The notes beneath the pieces are model-generated. The model did not search any database and had not been told where the DNA came from. It saw nothing but the letters and a program-made list of their open reading frames with translations. Shown in pieces: positions 49,586-58,599 of a stretch of 64,000 bases of DNA. Numbering within the stretch: position 1 is the stretch's first letter; each line of letters begins with the position of its first letter. Source of the DNA: Cyclobacteriaceae bacterium (GTDB lineage: Bacteria; Bacteroidota; Bacteroidia; Cytophagales; Cyclobacteriaceae); assembly GCA_019638395.1 (NCBI GenBank), contig JAHBTX010000002.1:248001-312000 (forward strand), given 5' to 3'. The position numbers were made by a program, and so were the translations under genes.

Positions 49586-52387
49586 CTAAAACCGTTCAAC
49601 ACGGGTGTTTTTTAAGCTCCGTAAGATTTTTGCCACTACCGCTTTAATCGGAAGATTTGTACCAACCTGCATTGCTAATCTTTCGAATTTTTGTCTTGAT
49701 TCAACACACTTATATTGCTCGTTTGAGTAAAGCTTTATTGCTCTTAGATAATAAAAACGAAAGATTAAAACCCTGAACAAACTCTCTAATACTACACGCA
49801 CATAATAAATTTTAAATTGCGTTTTGCTTAGATGGATTGCGTGTAAAAAAAGTTTGTTTCGGTAATATATGGTTTGAATTTGCTTTTTTTTACTTTTTAA
49901 CTTGATTGAGGAAGATGTTTTATGCCTGCATACCGCGCTATGCTCGTAGTAACAATTCCATCCAAGCCGCCAGGCTCTTAAAGATAATTCATAATCCTCT
50001 ATGTAATAAGGGGTAAAAATTTCATCGAAGCCTCCTAAGCGCAAAAACTTCTCTTTGCTTACCAACGCCTCGGCCCCAGAAAGGTACATTGTGTAGAGCC
50101 CTGCTTTAACTTCGGGTTGAAGTTGAAGGTAATTTGTAAAGGTTTTGATTTTTGCCCATCGGAAAGTTGGAAACTTAGCGCCATCCTGAATCCCATCATT
50201 ATCCCAATTAATAATTCTACCCATAACGCCAAACGTATCAGGCTTATCAAAATAAGGAAGTAGTGGCTCAAAATAGTTGGGTTCAAGTTTTATATCGCTG
50301 TTAAGCAAAAATAATAGCTCGTGTTTTGCATGAAATCCACCACGGTTAATTGTAGGGGCAAATCCTTTATTCACCTCATTAACAAGAACTGAAATCTGAG
50401 GATAATTCTCCTTCAAATAATTTACCGAATTATCCGTAGAGCAATCATCTACAATGATTACTTCATAAGGTTGCCCGCAAGTTGCTAATGCTTTGAATAA
50501 ACTTGGTAGTGTTTGCGGAAAGAGATTGATGCCATTATAGTTGGGTATTACTACTGAAATACCTTTGGGCTTAGCCTGAGTTATTGCGGCTGGTGTGCTG
50601 GTGGTACGATCTGAAATTTTTTCGCTATTAACTTCGGTTTGTTTGTTTTGAATACTTTGTAACAGTTTGTTTTTTACTGTTTCGGCATCAAGATTTGCCA
50701 AGCAAGTACAAGGTTGGTTGTTTTGGCAGGCGCTGCATAATTGCCCTACAGCTAAATAGGTCGATCGCGATCCAATTGGTCTTTTACGCGAAGGATGTTC
50801 AGGTTTTTTAAATGTATAAATTCCTATTGTGAGGCGGTTAAGTACCGAAGCCAAATGCAGCACACCATTGTGGGTTGAAACAAATCCATCGGCCTGACCT
50901 ATAAATGAAATCAATTCGGCCAGCGTTTGTTTACCGGTAAGGTTGGTAACCAGGGGGTGGTTAGTTAACTGCGGTAGGTCTTTGTTTATCCGGTGCCCGT
51001 CTTCTTCGGTGCCCGTAATAAATACCCGAAACGAATCTTGAGGAAGTAACTCAACTAATTTTAAATAATTGATCAAAGGCCAACCTTGATCTTTTTCTGA
51101 TCCTGCCACCGGGTGTAAAATCAGATTAAACTTATCTTTTTCTAAGAATACAACAGGCTCAGCATCTATCTGTAAACCATGCAAAGGGGCCAGTTCATTG
51201 GTGGCTAAATCGCGATTAATGTAAAACGGACGTAATAGTTGAAAGTTAAGCTGACTTTCGTGCTGATTGGATTTAAACCGGCTGAAATCTACCAGGTGGT
51301 TGCAATAACGCCAATTAAAAAGTTTATGCGCTGTGGCAACACGATTGCGGATTCCCCATGCTTTTGCCACTTTAGCCAATCGTTCCTCGGGATTTATAAA
51401 AATAATGGTATCCGCCTTTTGAGCATCTAAAAGTTGTGTGTTTTCTATTACACTTTCATAACTCAAAAAATAATCAACATGAACGCACCTGGCTAAAACC
51501 GATTCATATTTTTGCCGGGCAATAAATGTAATCTCAATAGCGGGCATTACCTTTTTTAAGTAACCTGCCAATGGCAATGCTAACACCACATCGGCCAGGC
51601 TATCGGTTCGGGCCAGTACCACACGGGTACCCAGCATGGCTCGTTTATTGGCTTCAAATAGTTTTGCATACTTATAGAAAACATGGTTGGTTACTGTCAT
51701 AGCAACCATTAGCCCTTCAAAGCCATCTAAAAATCCACGCTTCAGAATATAGCTCTTAAAAAAAACAAAGGCCGACCGGAAAGCGATCTTAAAAACCGAA
51801 CTGGATTTTCGAGACTCGTTCACATTGGCAAAAATCTGCGAGTAGTTCTGCACCTTTGCCAGGGCTTCGGCCGAAGTATTGTAAGCGCGGTGTAAAATGT
51901 CGCCCTCCAAATGCAATACCTTTACTCCCGAATCGATGATAACTTTATCGTGCGGATTTTCTCCACCCCACAACCCTACTTTACGATTCCACAACCTTAT
52001 CTTCTTATCAGGGTACCAGTTGCCATGCCGAATCCACTTTCCGCCATAGTTGGAAAGCCGGTTCATACTGTAGGCCTGATAGGGCCAGCTATTTTTTATT
52101 GCTAATATGCTTTCGGTAAGTTCTTCTGAAAGGTATTCGTCAGCATCCAGCGACAATACCAAATCGTATTGTGCCTGGCTAACCGCATAATTCTTTTGGT
52201 CGATATGACTTTTGAATTTATGTTCGATTACGCGCGCACCCAGTGCCTCACAAACAAGCCGGGTATTATCAGTCGAAAATGAATCAACAACCAGTATTTC
52301 GTCAGCAATTGAACGTACCGATTCAATACAACGCGTAATGTTGTGAGCCTCGTTAAAAGTGATGATTACAGCGCTTATTTCAGACAC
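49586..52387 (-). CDS. Three-domain glycosyltransferase: GT2-GT9-GT2
   Basis: A 933-residue protein. Residues about 1-240 form a WaaE-like GT2 (SAVIITFNEAHNITRCIESV, DXD at Asp81/Asp83 in LSLDADEYL, KIRLWNRKVGLWGGENPHDK). About 255-595 is GT9, heptosyltransferase-like (RVVLARTDSLADVVLALPLAG, NLILHPVAGSEKDQGWP, STHNGVLHLASVL). About 615-860 is a second GT2 (GISVVIPNYNGINLFPQTLP, VIIVDDCSTDNSVNYL, LLNSDIKLEPNYF). The domains presumably add successive sugars of an LPS core or similar glycan. GT2 and GT9 domains are normally separate proteins. Confidence 0.9.
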   Translation of the reverse strand: MSEISAVIITFNEAHNITRCIESVRSIADEILVVDSFSTDNTRLVCEALGARVIEHKFKSHIDQKNYAVSQAQYDLVLSLDADEYLSEELTESILAIKNSWPYQAYSMNRLSNYGGKWIRHGNWYPDKKIRLWNRKVGLWGGENPHDKVIIDSGVKVLHLEGDILHRAYNTSAEALAKVQNYSQIFANVNESRKSSSVFKIAFRSAFVFFKSYILKRGFLDGFEGLMVAMTVTNHVFYKYAKLFEANKRAMLGTRVVLARTDSLADVVLALPLAGYLKKVMPAIEITFIARQKYESVLARCVHVDYFLSYESVIENTQLLDAQKADTIIFINPEERLAKVAKAWGIRNRVATAHKLFNWRYCNHLVDFSRFKSNQHESQLNFQLLRPFYINRDLATNELAPLHGLQIDAEPVVFLEKDKFNLILHPVAGSEKDQGWPLINYLKLVELLPQDSFRVFITGTEEDGHRINKDLPQLTNHPLVTNLTGKQTLAELISFIGQADGFVSTHNGVLHLASVLNRLTIGIYTFKKPEHPSRKRPIGSRSTYLAVGQLCSACQNNQPCTCLANLDAETVKNKLLQSIQNKQTEVNSEKISDRTTSTPAAITQAKPKGISVVIPNYNGINLFPQTLPSLFKALATCGQPYEVIIVDDCSTDNSVNYLKENYPQISVLVNEVNKGFAPTINRGGFHAKHELLFLLNSDIKLEPNYFEPLLPYFDKPDTFGVMGRIINWDNDGIQDGAKFPTFRWAKIKTFTNYLQLQPEVKAGLYTMYLSGAEALVSKEKFLRLGGFDEIFTPYYIEDYELSLRAWRLGWNCYYEHSAVCRHKTSSSIKLKSKKKQIQTIYYRNKLFLHAIHLSKTQFKIYYVRVVLESLFRVLIFRFYYLRAIKLYSNEQYKCVESRQKFERLAMQVGTNLPIKAVVAKILRSLKNTRVERF

Positions 52388-52687
52388 CGGAAATAGTTTC
52401 TTAGGTTAGGGTTTGAGATTACGTAAGCCAAAACAAAACTAAGTATTTGTTGCCTCAAGTGTATCATCGGTGCTTCAAACATTTTTGCTTTATCAGACCA
52501 TTGCTTTCTGTCGCAAACGAAAAATTAGACACTCCAATTGCCTCATAGGTTTAATTCATAAACACATGAACGGCTGCTAACCGCAAGCAATCATAAAACA
52601 CTTTACTGGCCCTGTTAAGATTCTTTTTAGCACCGTTTTCCACAAGCAATTAAAAATTTTAACTTCAAGCCGTAACATTTACTTGTT
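52388..52687. other. 300-bp gap, no gene seen
   Basis: This is the divergent region between the glycosyltransferase start and the sigma-factor start. No open frame with coding character, tRNA-like clover or strong hairpin was found. It is AT-rich, especially near 52640-52690, which may hold promoters for both sides. Confidence 0.6.
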
Positions 52688-53224
52688 TTGACTGACGCAG
52701 TACTGTTAAATCTATACAAATCAACCGGTGAGTTGGCGCACCTGGGCGAATTGTTTTCGCGGTATAAAGTATTGGTATATGGTGTATGTCTCAAATATTT
52801 GAAAGACCGCGATGATGCTAAAGATGCTGTGATGCAGGTTTTTGAAAAGCTGATTCAATCGTTGCATCAACATGAGGTTGATCATTTTAAAAGCTGGCTT
52901 TATGTAACTGCCCGCAATCATTGCCTGATGCAGCTTCGGGCTAAAAAAGGTAAATTCACCATAGAATTTTTGCCTAACAGTATGGAAAACCAGTTGTTGC
53001 TGCATCCGGAACACGAACCTGAACTGGAAAACAACCTGACTAAGCTTGAACGATGTATTGAAACGCTGATTTGGGAACAACAACAATGTGTGCGGCTTTT
53101 TTATTTGGATGAGCGTTGCTACAAAGAGGTGGCTGAAACTACCGGGTTTAGTCTTAACCAGGTTAAGAGCTATATTCAAAATGGCAAGCGGAATTTAAAA
53201 TTGTGTATGGAGCGAAATGATTAA
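52688..53224 (+). CDS. RNA polymerase sigma factor, ECF-like
   Basis: A 178-residue sigma-70-family protein. Region 2 is KYLKDRDDAKDAVMQVFEKL followed by FKSWLYVTARNHCLMQLRAK. Region 4 is CVRLFYLDERCYKEVAETTG with FSLNQVKSYIQNGKRNLKL. The start is TTG 52688. Its 3' end overlaps by 8 bp the gene for a membrane protein with an anti-sigma-like N-terminus, so the two probably form a regulatory pair. Confidence 0.88.
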   Translation: MTDAVLLNLYKSTGELAHLGELFSRYKVLVYGVCLKYLKDRDDAKDAVMQVFEKLIQSLHQHEVDHFKSWLYVTARNHCLMQLRAKKGKFTIEFLPNSMENQLLLHPEHEPELENNLTKLERCIETLIWEQQQCVRLFYLDERCYKEVAETTGFSLNQVKSYIQNGKRNLKLCMERND

Positions 53225-54560
53225 TCGCGAAAAAGATATTCAACGTTACCTGCGGGGAGAAATGACCCCGGCCGAGCAACATGCTTTGGAAAAAGCTGCG
53301 CTAAGCGATCCCTTTCTTGCCGAAGCACTGGAAGGTCTCAGTAACCTTACCGAAGCCGAGTTATCTGAAGACCTGGAAAGTATTTCGGCTGAATTAGAGA
53401 ATCAAACAGAACACGTATGGCAAATGCCGGCTGCATCGGCCAAGCGCAACATTTCAAAAGCCGAAGCATCTATGGCGGCCGATCAATACGAACCGGCAAT
53501 TCCGAAAGCAGTTAGCAAACCAAAAATTAATTGGTGGCCCTTGCGTGTGGCTGCGCTGTTGATTGTACTGATTGGTGGTTATCTGATTGTACCCCGCCTG
53601 CTAACTAAACCAAAAGAAGAACTGGCATTGCAACAGGAGTTAAAGCCTGAAGCACCCGCTGCCGGGTTAACGGATACTACCGTAGTTGAGAATTCTTTGC
53701 CGGACGAAAAAACCATAAACGAAACAACTTCCCAATCCATCGCGCTATCAAAAGAAAAAACGTTAACAAAGTCAGTCGCTGGAAGAAAGGATTCTCTTGC
53801 TAATTCCACTTTGAAGGAGTTAGCAGCAGGCGAGCAAGTTGTTACTGTTACAGAAGCTCCGTTAACCGCAAAGCAAGCCGATGAAAGTATAGAAGTTACA
53901 GACGCATTCAAGAAAGAAGCACAACCGGAACTTCGTTCAAAAGTTGCAGCAGTGCCCAACATTATTCGGGGTAAAGTAGTTGCAGAAGAAGATCAAACTC
54001 CGTTGCCAGGAGTAAATGTGTTAATTAAAGGCACCACCATAGGCGCGGTTACGGATATAAACGGACACTATCAAATTACCAGTAACCTGGCAAATGTTAC
54101 CCTTCAATATTCATTTATTGGATTGCAAACGGAAGAGATTATTGTAAAGCAACCGGGCGAGATTAATGTTGAAATGAAAACCGATGTATCGCAATTAAGT
54201 GAAGTGGTGATAACCGGCTATAGTCCGCATGGAGCCGATCCGAACCGGGAACCAGTAATAAAATTAGCGCAACCGGCAGGTGGCTTACGGGCGTATGATA
54301 AATACTTAAAGAACAGTTTACGGTACCCGCAGCAAGCACTTGAGCGTAATGTGAAGGGCCGCGTAACCGTTTCGTTTACGGTGCATACCGATGGAAGCGT
54401 GAATGAGTTTAACGTACTGAAAGGTTTGGGATTTGGTTGCGATGAAGAAGTGATTCGCCTGGTAAAAGACGGCCCTAAGTGGTCGCCCACCACACAAGAT
54501 GGCGAACCTGTTGAGAGTGAAGTTCGGGTGAAAGTAAAATTTGCGCCCCCCTCACGTTAA
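53217..54560 (+). CDS. Anti-sigma-like / CarboxypepD_reg / TonB C-terminal fusion protein
   Basis: A 447-residue protein. Residues 1-65 (DIQRYLRGEMTPAEQHALEK, DPFLAEALEGLSNL) resemble cytoplasmic anti-sigma N-termini. One membrane helix lies at about 108-128 (WWPLRVAALLIVLIGGYLIV). A low-complexity linker follows. A CarboxypepD_reg-like domain lies at about 248-325 (IIRGKVVAEEDQTPLPGVNV...GAVTDINGHYQI). A TonB C-terminal domain spans about 360-447 (LRYPQQALERNVKGRVTVSF...KWSPTTQDGEPVESEV). This suggests control of the overlapping sigma factor by an envelope signal. Confidence 0.82.
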   Translation: MINREKDIQRYLRGEMTPAEQHALEKAALSDPFLAEALEGLSNLTEAELSEDLESISAELENQTEHVWQMPAASAKRNISKAEASMAADQYEPAIPKAVSKPKINWWPLRVAALLIVLIGGYLIVPRLLTKPKEELALQQELKPEAPAAGLTDTTVVENSLPDEKTINETTSQSIALSKEKTLTKSVAGRKDSLANSTLKELAAGEQVVTVTEAPLTAKQADESIEVTDAFKKEAQPELRSKVAAVPNIIRGKVVAEEDQTPLPGVNVLIKGTTIGAVTDINGHYQITSNLANVTLQYSFIGLQTEEIIVKQPGEINVEMKTDVSQLSEVVITGYSPHGADPNREPVIKLAQPAGGLRAYDKYLKNSLRYPQQALERNVKGRVTVSFTVHTDGSVNEFNVLKGLGFGCDEEVIRLVKDGPKWSPTTQDGEPVESEVRVKVKFAPPSR

Positions 54561-54659
54561 GTGGCAAAAGTACCTTTCTTAAAATTATCCGAGCGGTAAC
54601 CCCTAACAGTTCCGCAATTCATTATTCTTTTTACTTTTAGGGATTGTAAACCCTCATTC

Positions 54660-56120
54660 ATGAGCTTATTTCTTAAAAAACCCCTCGAACAACTTCTGGC
54701 TCAATCCGGAGATTCTGATAAAGGATTAAAACGTACCCTGGGTGCCGGCAACCTGATTGCATTAGGTATTGGTGCCATTATAGGCGCTGGTTTATTTGTG
54801 CGCACGGCAGCTGCCGCGGGTGATGCTGCGGGTCCTGCTGTTGTAGTTTCATTCATCATAGCTGCCATTGGTTGCGCATTTGCCGGTTTGTGTTATGCCG
54901 AGTTTGCATCGATGATTCCCATTGCGGGTAGTGCCTACGCCTATGCGTATGTAACGATGGGCGAGTTTACTGCGTGGATTATTGGCTGGGCTTTGGTGTT
55001 AGAGTATGCCTTGGCTTCTGCAACGGTTTCAATTGCCTGGAGTGAGTACCTGAATAATTTATTAGTCAGCGTTGCCGGTACGGGCATACCGTACCAGTGG
55101 AGTCATTCCCCCTTCGAGATTTCGGCCGAAGGCGTACGGGGCTTTGTAAACTTTCCGGCTTTATTTATTCTGGTTATGCTTACGCTGATTCTCATTAAGG
55201 GAACGAAGGAATCGGCCAACCTGAATGCCATTATTGTATTTGTGAAAGTGGCCATTGTATTGGTATTTATTGCACTTGGCTGGGGATACATTAACGAAGC
55301 TAACTACACACCTTTTACTATTCCGGAAGGCACCCCTGGCCACGATAACTGGCGCGAATTTGGTTGGGGTGGCGTATTGGGTGGTTCGGCCATTGTGTTC
55401 TTTGCATTTATCGGTTTCGATGCGGTATCAACTGCAGCGCAGGAAGCCAAAAATCCAAAACGCGATATGCCCATTGGTATTCTCGGGTCACTGCTGGTGT
55501 GTACCATTCTGTATGTGTTGTTCTCGCATGTATTAACTGGTATTGCCAACTGGACTGAATTTAAAACAGCCGGTAAAGAAGCTTCCGTTGCTTACGCGAT
55601 TCAAAATTATATGCCGGGTTTCGAGTGGCTGGCCACATTGATAACCATTGCCATCCTTGCGGGATTCTCTTCCGTGATCCTGGTAATGCTGATGGGCCAG
55701 TCGCGGGTGTTTTACTCCATGTCTAAAGACGGGCTGGTTCCAAAAGTATTTTCAGAACTTCACCCCAAGTATCGCACACCATTTAAATCCAACTGGTTGT
55801 TGTTGATTTTTGTAGGCCTGTTTGCGGGGTTTGTACCGGGCAGTATTGCGGGCGACTTAACCAGCTTTGGAACTTTGTTTGCATTTGTGTTGGTGTGTGT
55901 TGGTATTTGGGTAATGCGCGTTAAAAATCCGGATGCGCCACGCCCGTTTAAAACTCCATTGGTTCCATTGGTACCCATCTTGGGCATACTTGTTTGTTCA
56001 GCTATGATTTTTTCGCTGGGTATGGAGACACTCGTATCGGCAATTGTGTGGATGATTGCCGGGTTAATTATTTATTTCGCGTACAGCAAAAACAACAGCA
56101 ACCTGCGCAGAGGAAGCTAA
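54660..56120 (+). CDS. Amino-acid permease, APC superfamily
   Basis: A 486-residue cationic-amino-acid-transporter-like protein with twelve membrane helices. The first contains GLKRTLGAGNLIALGIGAII, and the FIGFDAVSTAAQEAKNPKRDMPIGI segment is diagnostic of CAT/APC carriers. It probably imports amino acids by proton or sodium coupling; the exact substrate is unknown. An intrinsic terminator follows 30 bp after the stop. A TACTTTTA -7-like box lies at 54632-54639. Confidence 0.93.
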   Translation: MSLFLKKPLEQLLAQSGDSDKGLKRTLGAGNLIALGIGAIIGAGLFVRTAAAAGDAAGPAVVVSFIIAAIGCAFAGLCYAEFASMIPIAGSAYAYAYVTMGEFTAWIIGWALVLEYALASATVSIAWSEYLNNLLVSVAGTGIPYQWSHSPFEISAEGVRGFVNFPALFILVMLTLILIKGTKESANLNAIIVFVKVAIVLVFIALGWGYINEANYTPFTIPEGTPGHDNWREFGWGGVLGGSAIVFFAFIGFDAVSTAAQEAKNPKRDMPIGILGSLLVCTILYVLFSHVLTGIANWTEFKTAGKEASVAYAIQNYMPGFEWLATLITIAILAGFSSVILVMLMGQSRVFYSMSKDGLVPKVFSELHPKYRTPFKSNWLLLIFVGLFAGFVPGSIAGDLTSFGTLFAFVLVCVGIWVMRVKNPDAPRPFKTPLVPLVPILGILVCSAMIFSLGMETLVSAIVWMIAGLIIYFAYSKNNSNLRRGS

Positions 56121-56150
56121 TCTTTCCCTATCATCATTTCAACATAAAAT

Positions 56151-56180
56151 AACCCTGACTTACGGTCGGGGTTTATTTTT
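56151..56180 (+). terminator. Intrinsic terminator of the amino-acid permease gene
   Basis: AACCCTGAC pairs with GTCGGGGTT (one T-G wobble) across a 5-nt loop and is followed by TATTTTT. It is 30 bp after the permease stop. Confidence 0.85.
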
Positions 56181-56216
56181 GGCACTACAATTCGAGTTTA
56201 CGAAAGTTAGCTGAGA

Positions 56217-56654
56217 TCAATTAATCACCTCATCCGTAATGATCAGGTTAATACCCGATAGCTGGGTGCGATAACGGTTCAGCGGCCGCCACGCAGGGCC
56301 ACCTGTGGAGCTACCATCTGTAAAACTGAAGTTAGAACCACAGCAGAAGTCGATCATAAACAAACCAGTAGCATGCACATCAACAGTGGCACAAGCTTCA
56401 TTAGGTCTGAATGAACAATTCCGTTCATAAGCCATATAGGTTGATGCGTTGATTCTGTAAACAATTATTCCGCGCACGCCACCACTTAATTGCCGATAAC
56501 CACCATCTAGCTGTAAACTACTGTTTTCAGGCAAAGTAAGATTCAGGGTAATATCCGGAAAAGCTGTGATCGGAATAAAATCATCGCTCAACTCACGGCC
56601 ACAACCTGAGATCAATAACAAGCCAAGCCAGAAACTACTTTTGAGAATACGCAT
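56217..56654 (-). CDS. Lipoprotein with a degenerate Rieske-like fold
   Basis: A 145-residue protein with a lipoprotein signal (MRILKSSFWLGLLLISGC, lipobox Cys18). The second half ends in a pattern close to the second Rieske box and its follow-on: FCCGSNFSFTDGSSTGGPAW and RPLNRY. In real Rieske proteins the boxes are C-x-H and C-P-C-H-G-S; here the first box reads Cys-Ser-Phe (residues 80-82) and the second reads Phe-Cys-Cys-Gly-Ser, so both His ligands are missing. A cluster is unlikely, though a disulfide may remain. The ATG at 56654 overlaps the hbd 3' end by 20 bp. Confidence 0.6.
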   Translation of the reverse strand: MRILKSSFWLGLLLISGCGRELSDDFIPITAFPDITLNLTLPENSSLQLDGGYRQLSGGVRGIIVYRINASTYMAYERNCSFRPNEACATVDVHATGLFMIDFCCGSNFSFTDGSSTGGPAWRPLNRYRTQLSGINLIITDEVIN

Positions 56655-57495
56655 AAAATCCCCTTCCACTTTTTCGTCCCAATTCACTATTATCTATTTT
56701 TTCTTTCTGCACCAGACTCGGCCTGAATTTTTCTGCTTTGTTAAAGCCCAGGTAAACCGATTCCGTTACTGCATAGTTTACATCTATTCCAATCAGATCC
56801 ATTAATTCGAACGGACCCATTCTAAAACCAGAGGCTCGCATCAATACATCTATTGTTTCAAATGATGTTGCTCCCTTTTCGACAGCCAGCAACGACTCTA
56901 CATAAAAATGACGCGCCACCCGATTAACGATAAACCCCGGTGAATCTTTTGCATCAACTGTTACTTTTCCAATCGACTTTGAAAATACCCTTAATGAATT
57001 GAGCACGGATAATTCTGTTCGTTCGCCTGCTACCACTTCTACCAGCTTCATAATGTGAGCTGGATTAAAAAAATGCAAGCCGGCACAATGGCCAGGATTA
57101 TTTAAACCCGCAGCAATTTTAGTAACCGATAAGGAGGATGTGTTGGTGGCCAGTATTGCAGCACCGTTATTTATCTCTTCTGCTTTTTTAAACAGGTTTT
57201 GCTTTAACTCCAGTATTTCTGCAATTGCTTCAATTACCAGATCAGCTTTTAATTGAGCAACGTTGGTGGATATTGTGATTTTATCCAACGCTTGCGCGGA
57301 AGCAGCCCCATCCAACTTTCCTTTTTCAACCAGTTGTTGAAAACTTTTCTTTATTGTGGCGAGACCACGTTCGCAAGCCGACTCGTTCACATCGAACATT
57401 TGTGTTATGTAGCCAGCTATGGCACACGAAATAGCTATCCCCTGGCCCATGGTGCCTGCTCCGGCTATTGCAATTGTTTTGATTTCAGTATCCAT
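56635..57495 (-). CDS. 3-hydroxyacyl-CoA dehydrogenase
   Basis: A 286-residue NAD-dependent dehydrogenase of the Hbd/FadB-like family that oxidises 3-hydroxyacyl-CoA. The Rossmann motif is IAIAGAGTMGQGIAIS, and the signature is GLHFFNPAHIMKLVEVVAG with the catalytic His. The C-terminal helical domain has DSPGFIVNRVARHFYVES. The ATG at 57495 is preferred over the frame start at 57528. It overlaps the upstream aminotransferase gene by 11 bp and the lipoprotein gene by 20 bp. Confidence 0.93.
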   Translation of the reverse strand: MDTEIKTIAIAGAGTMGQGIAISCAIAGYITQMFDVNESACERGLATIKKSFQQLVEKGKLDGAASAQALDKITISTNVAQLKADLVIEAIAEILELKQNLFKKAEEINNGAAILATNTSSLSVTKIAAGLNNPGHCAGLHFFNPAHIMKLVEVVAGERTELSVLNSLRVFSKSIGKVTVDAKDSPGFIVNRVARHFYVESLLAVEKGATSFETIDVLMRASGFRMGPFELMDLIGIDVNYAVTESVYLGFNKAEKFRPSLVQKEKIDNSELGRKSGRGFYAYSQK

Positions 57496-58591
57496 AAAAA
57501 GATGATATAGCGCGACAAACGTATTCAATTTGTTCGCGCGAAAGAAATGGATGCAACGGCAATGAAACCACTTCCTGCTGAAGTTGACCGGAAATCGGAA
57601 AATCCTTTTCAGTATGATTCAAGTACGCGTAGGCAGGTTCGAACGGAAGTGCCTTCGGATAATGAATAATTGTTTGAATACCCAACTGCTCCAAATGCTT
57701 TTGCAGCGCTTCACGTTTTTGCGCTCGTATAACAAACAGATGAAATACGTGTGCAAGTGGCTCATCTATGCGAGGCAAAATAATTTCGTTTATAGTTCTT
57801 AATTTCTCAAGATAAATATTGGCCAACCTCCTGCGTGTGTTCGTCCATGATGTAATGTGAGCAAGTTTTACCTGCAAGATGGCCGCTTGCATAGAATCGA
57901 GCCGGCTGTTTATTCCTTCAAAAAGATGTTCGTCTTTTGTGAGTCCACCGTGGTTGGCCAGTCTCCGTACTTTTAGTGCGAAGTCTTCCTTATTGGTTAT
58001 CAGGCAACCGGCATCACCAAAAGCACCCAGGTTTTTGGTTGGATAAAAGCTAAAAACCCCACAGTCGCCAAGCGTGCCCACTTTGCCGGCAATCGATTCA
58101 GCAAAATGTGCCTGCGAACAATCTTCAATTAATTTCAATTGATGTTGCTTACACAAATCTTGTATGGGTTTGATTGCAGCCATCTTACCATATAAATGCA
58201 CCACAATAACTGCTCTGGTATGAGTAGAAATTTTTTCCTCAATCGATTTTGCTGAAACTGTAAATGTTTCCGCATCAACATCTGCAAATACAACCTGCGC
58301 TCCACACTGTGTAATTACTTCTGCTGATGAGATCCAACTCCACGCAGGTGTTATCACTTCATCACCCGGCTGTATGTTTAATGCTTTTAATGCCAAAAAC
58401 AAACCATCGGTAGCGTTACCTAAACCTATAGCATGATTTACACCACACCGTTTTGCAAATTCTGTTTCGAATGATTTTACGTGAGTGCTTCCAATGTACC
58501 AACCACCTTGCAAAACACTTTGCAAAGCAGCATCGGCTTCGGTGCGGATGGCCTGGTACTGAGCCGCAAGATCATTGAACAGAACTTGCAT
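57485..58591 (-). CDS. DegT/DnrJ/EryC1/StrS-family sugar aminotransferase
   Basis: A 368-residue PLP enzyme that typically makes amino sugars for surface glycans. The PLP-binding Lys186 is in FSFYPTKNLGAFGDAG, and LGNATDGLFLALKAL and LIEDCSQAHFA are also family features. The pheS gene ends 9 bp upstream. The nearby glycan genes make a role in surface polysaccharide synthesis likely. Confidence 0.92.
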   Translation of the reverse strand: MQVLFNDLAAQYQAIRTEADAALQSVLQGGWYIGSTHVKSFETEFAKRCGVNHAIGLGNATDGLFLALKALNIQPGDEVITPAWSWISSAEVITQCGAQVVFADVDAETFTVSAKSIEEKISTHTRAVIVVHLYGKMAAIKPIQDLCKQHQLKLIEDCSQAHFAESIAGKVGTLGDCGVFSFYPTKNLGAFGDAGCLITNKEDFALKVRRLANHGGLTKDEHLFEGINSRLDSMQAAILQVKLAHITSWTNTRRRLANIYLEKLRTINEIILPRIDEPLAHVFHLFVIRAQKREALQKHLEQLGIQTIIHYPKALPFEPAYAYLNHTEKDFPISGQLQQEVVSLPLHPFLSREQIEYVCRAISSFYGY

Positions 58592-58599
58592 AGCATCGA

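Noticed and set aside
52388-52687. A tRNA or small RNA gene in the 300-bp gap
   Set aside because: No cloverleaf, conserved T-loop sequence or terminator was found by eye.
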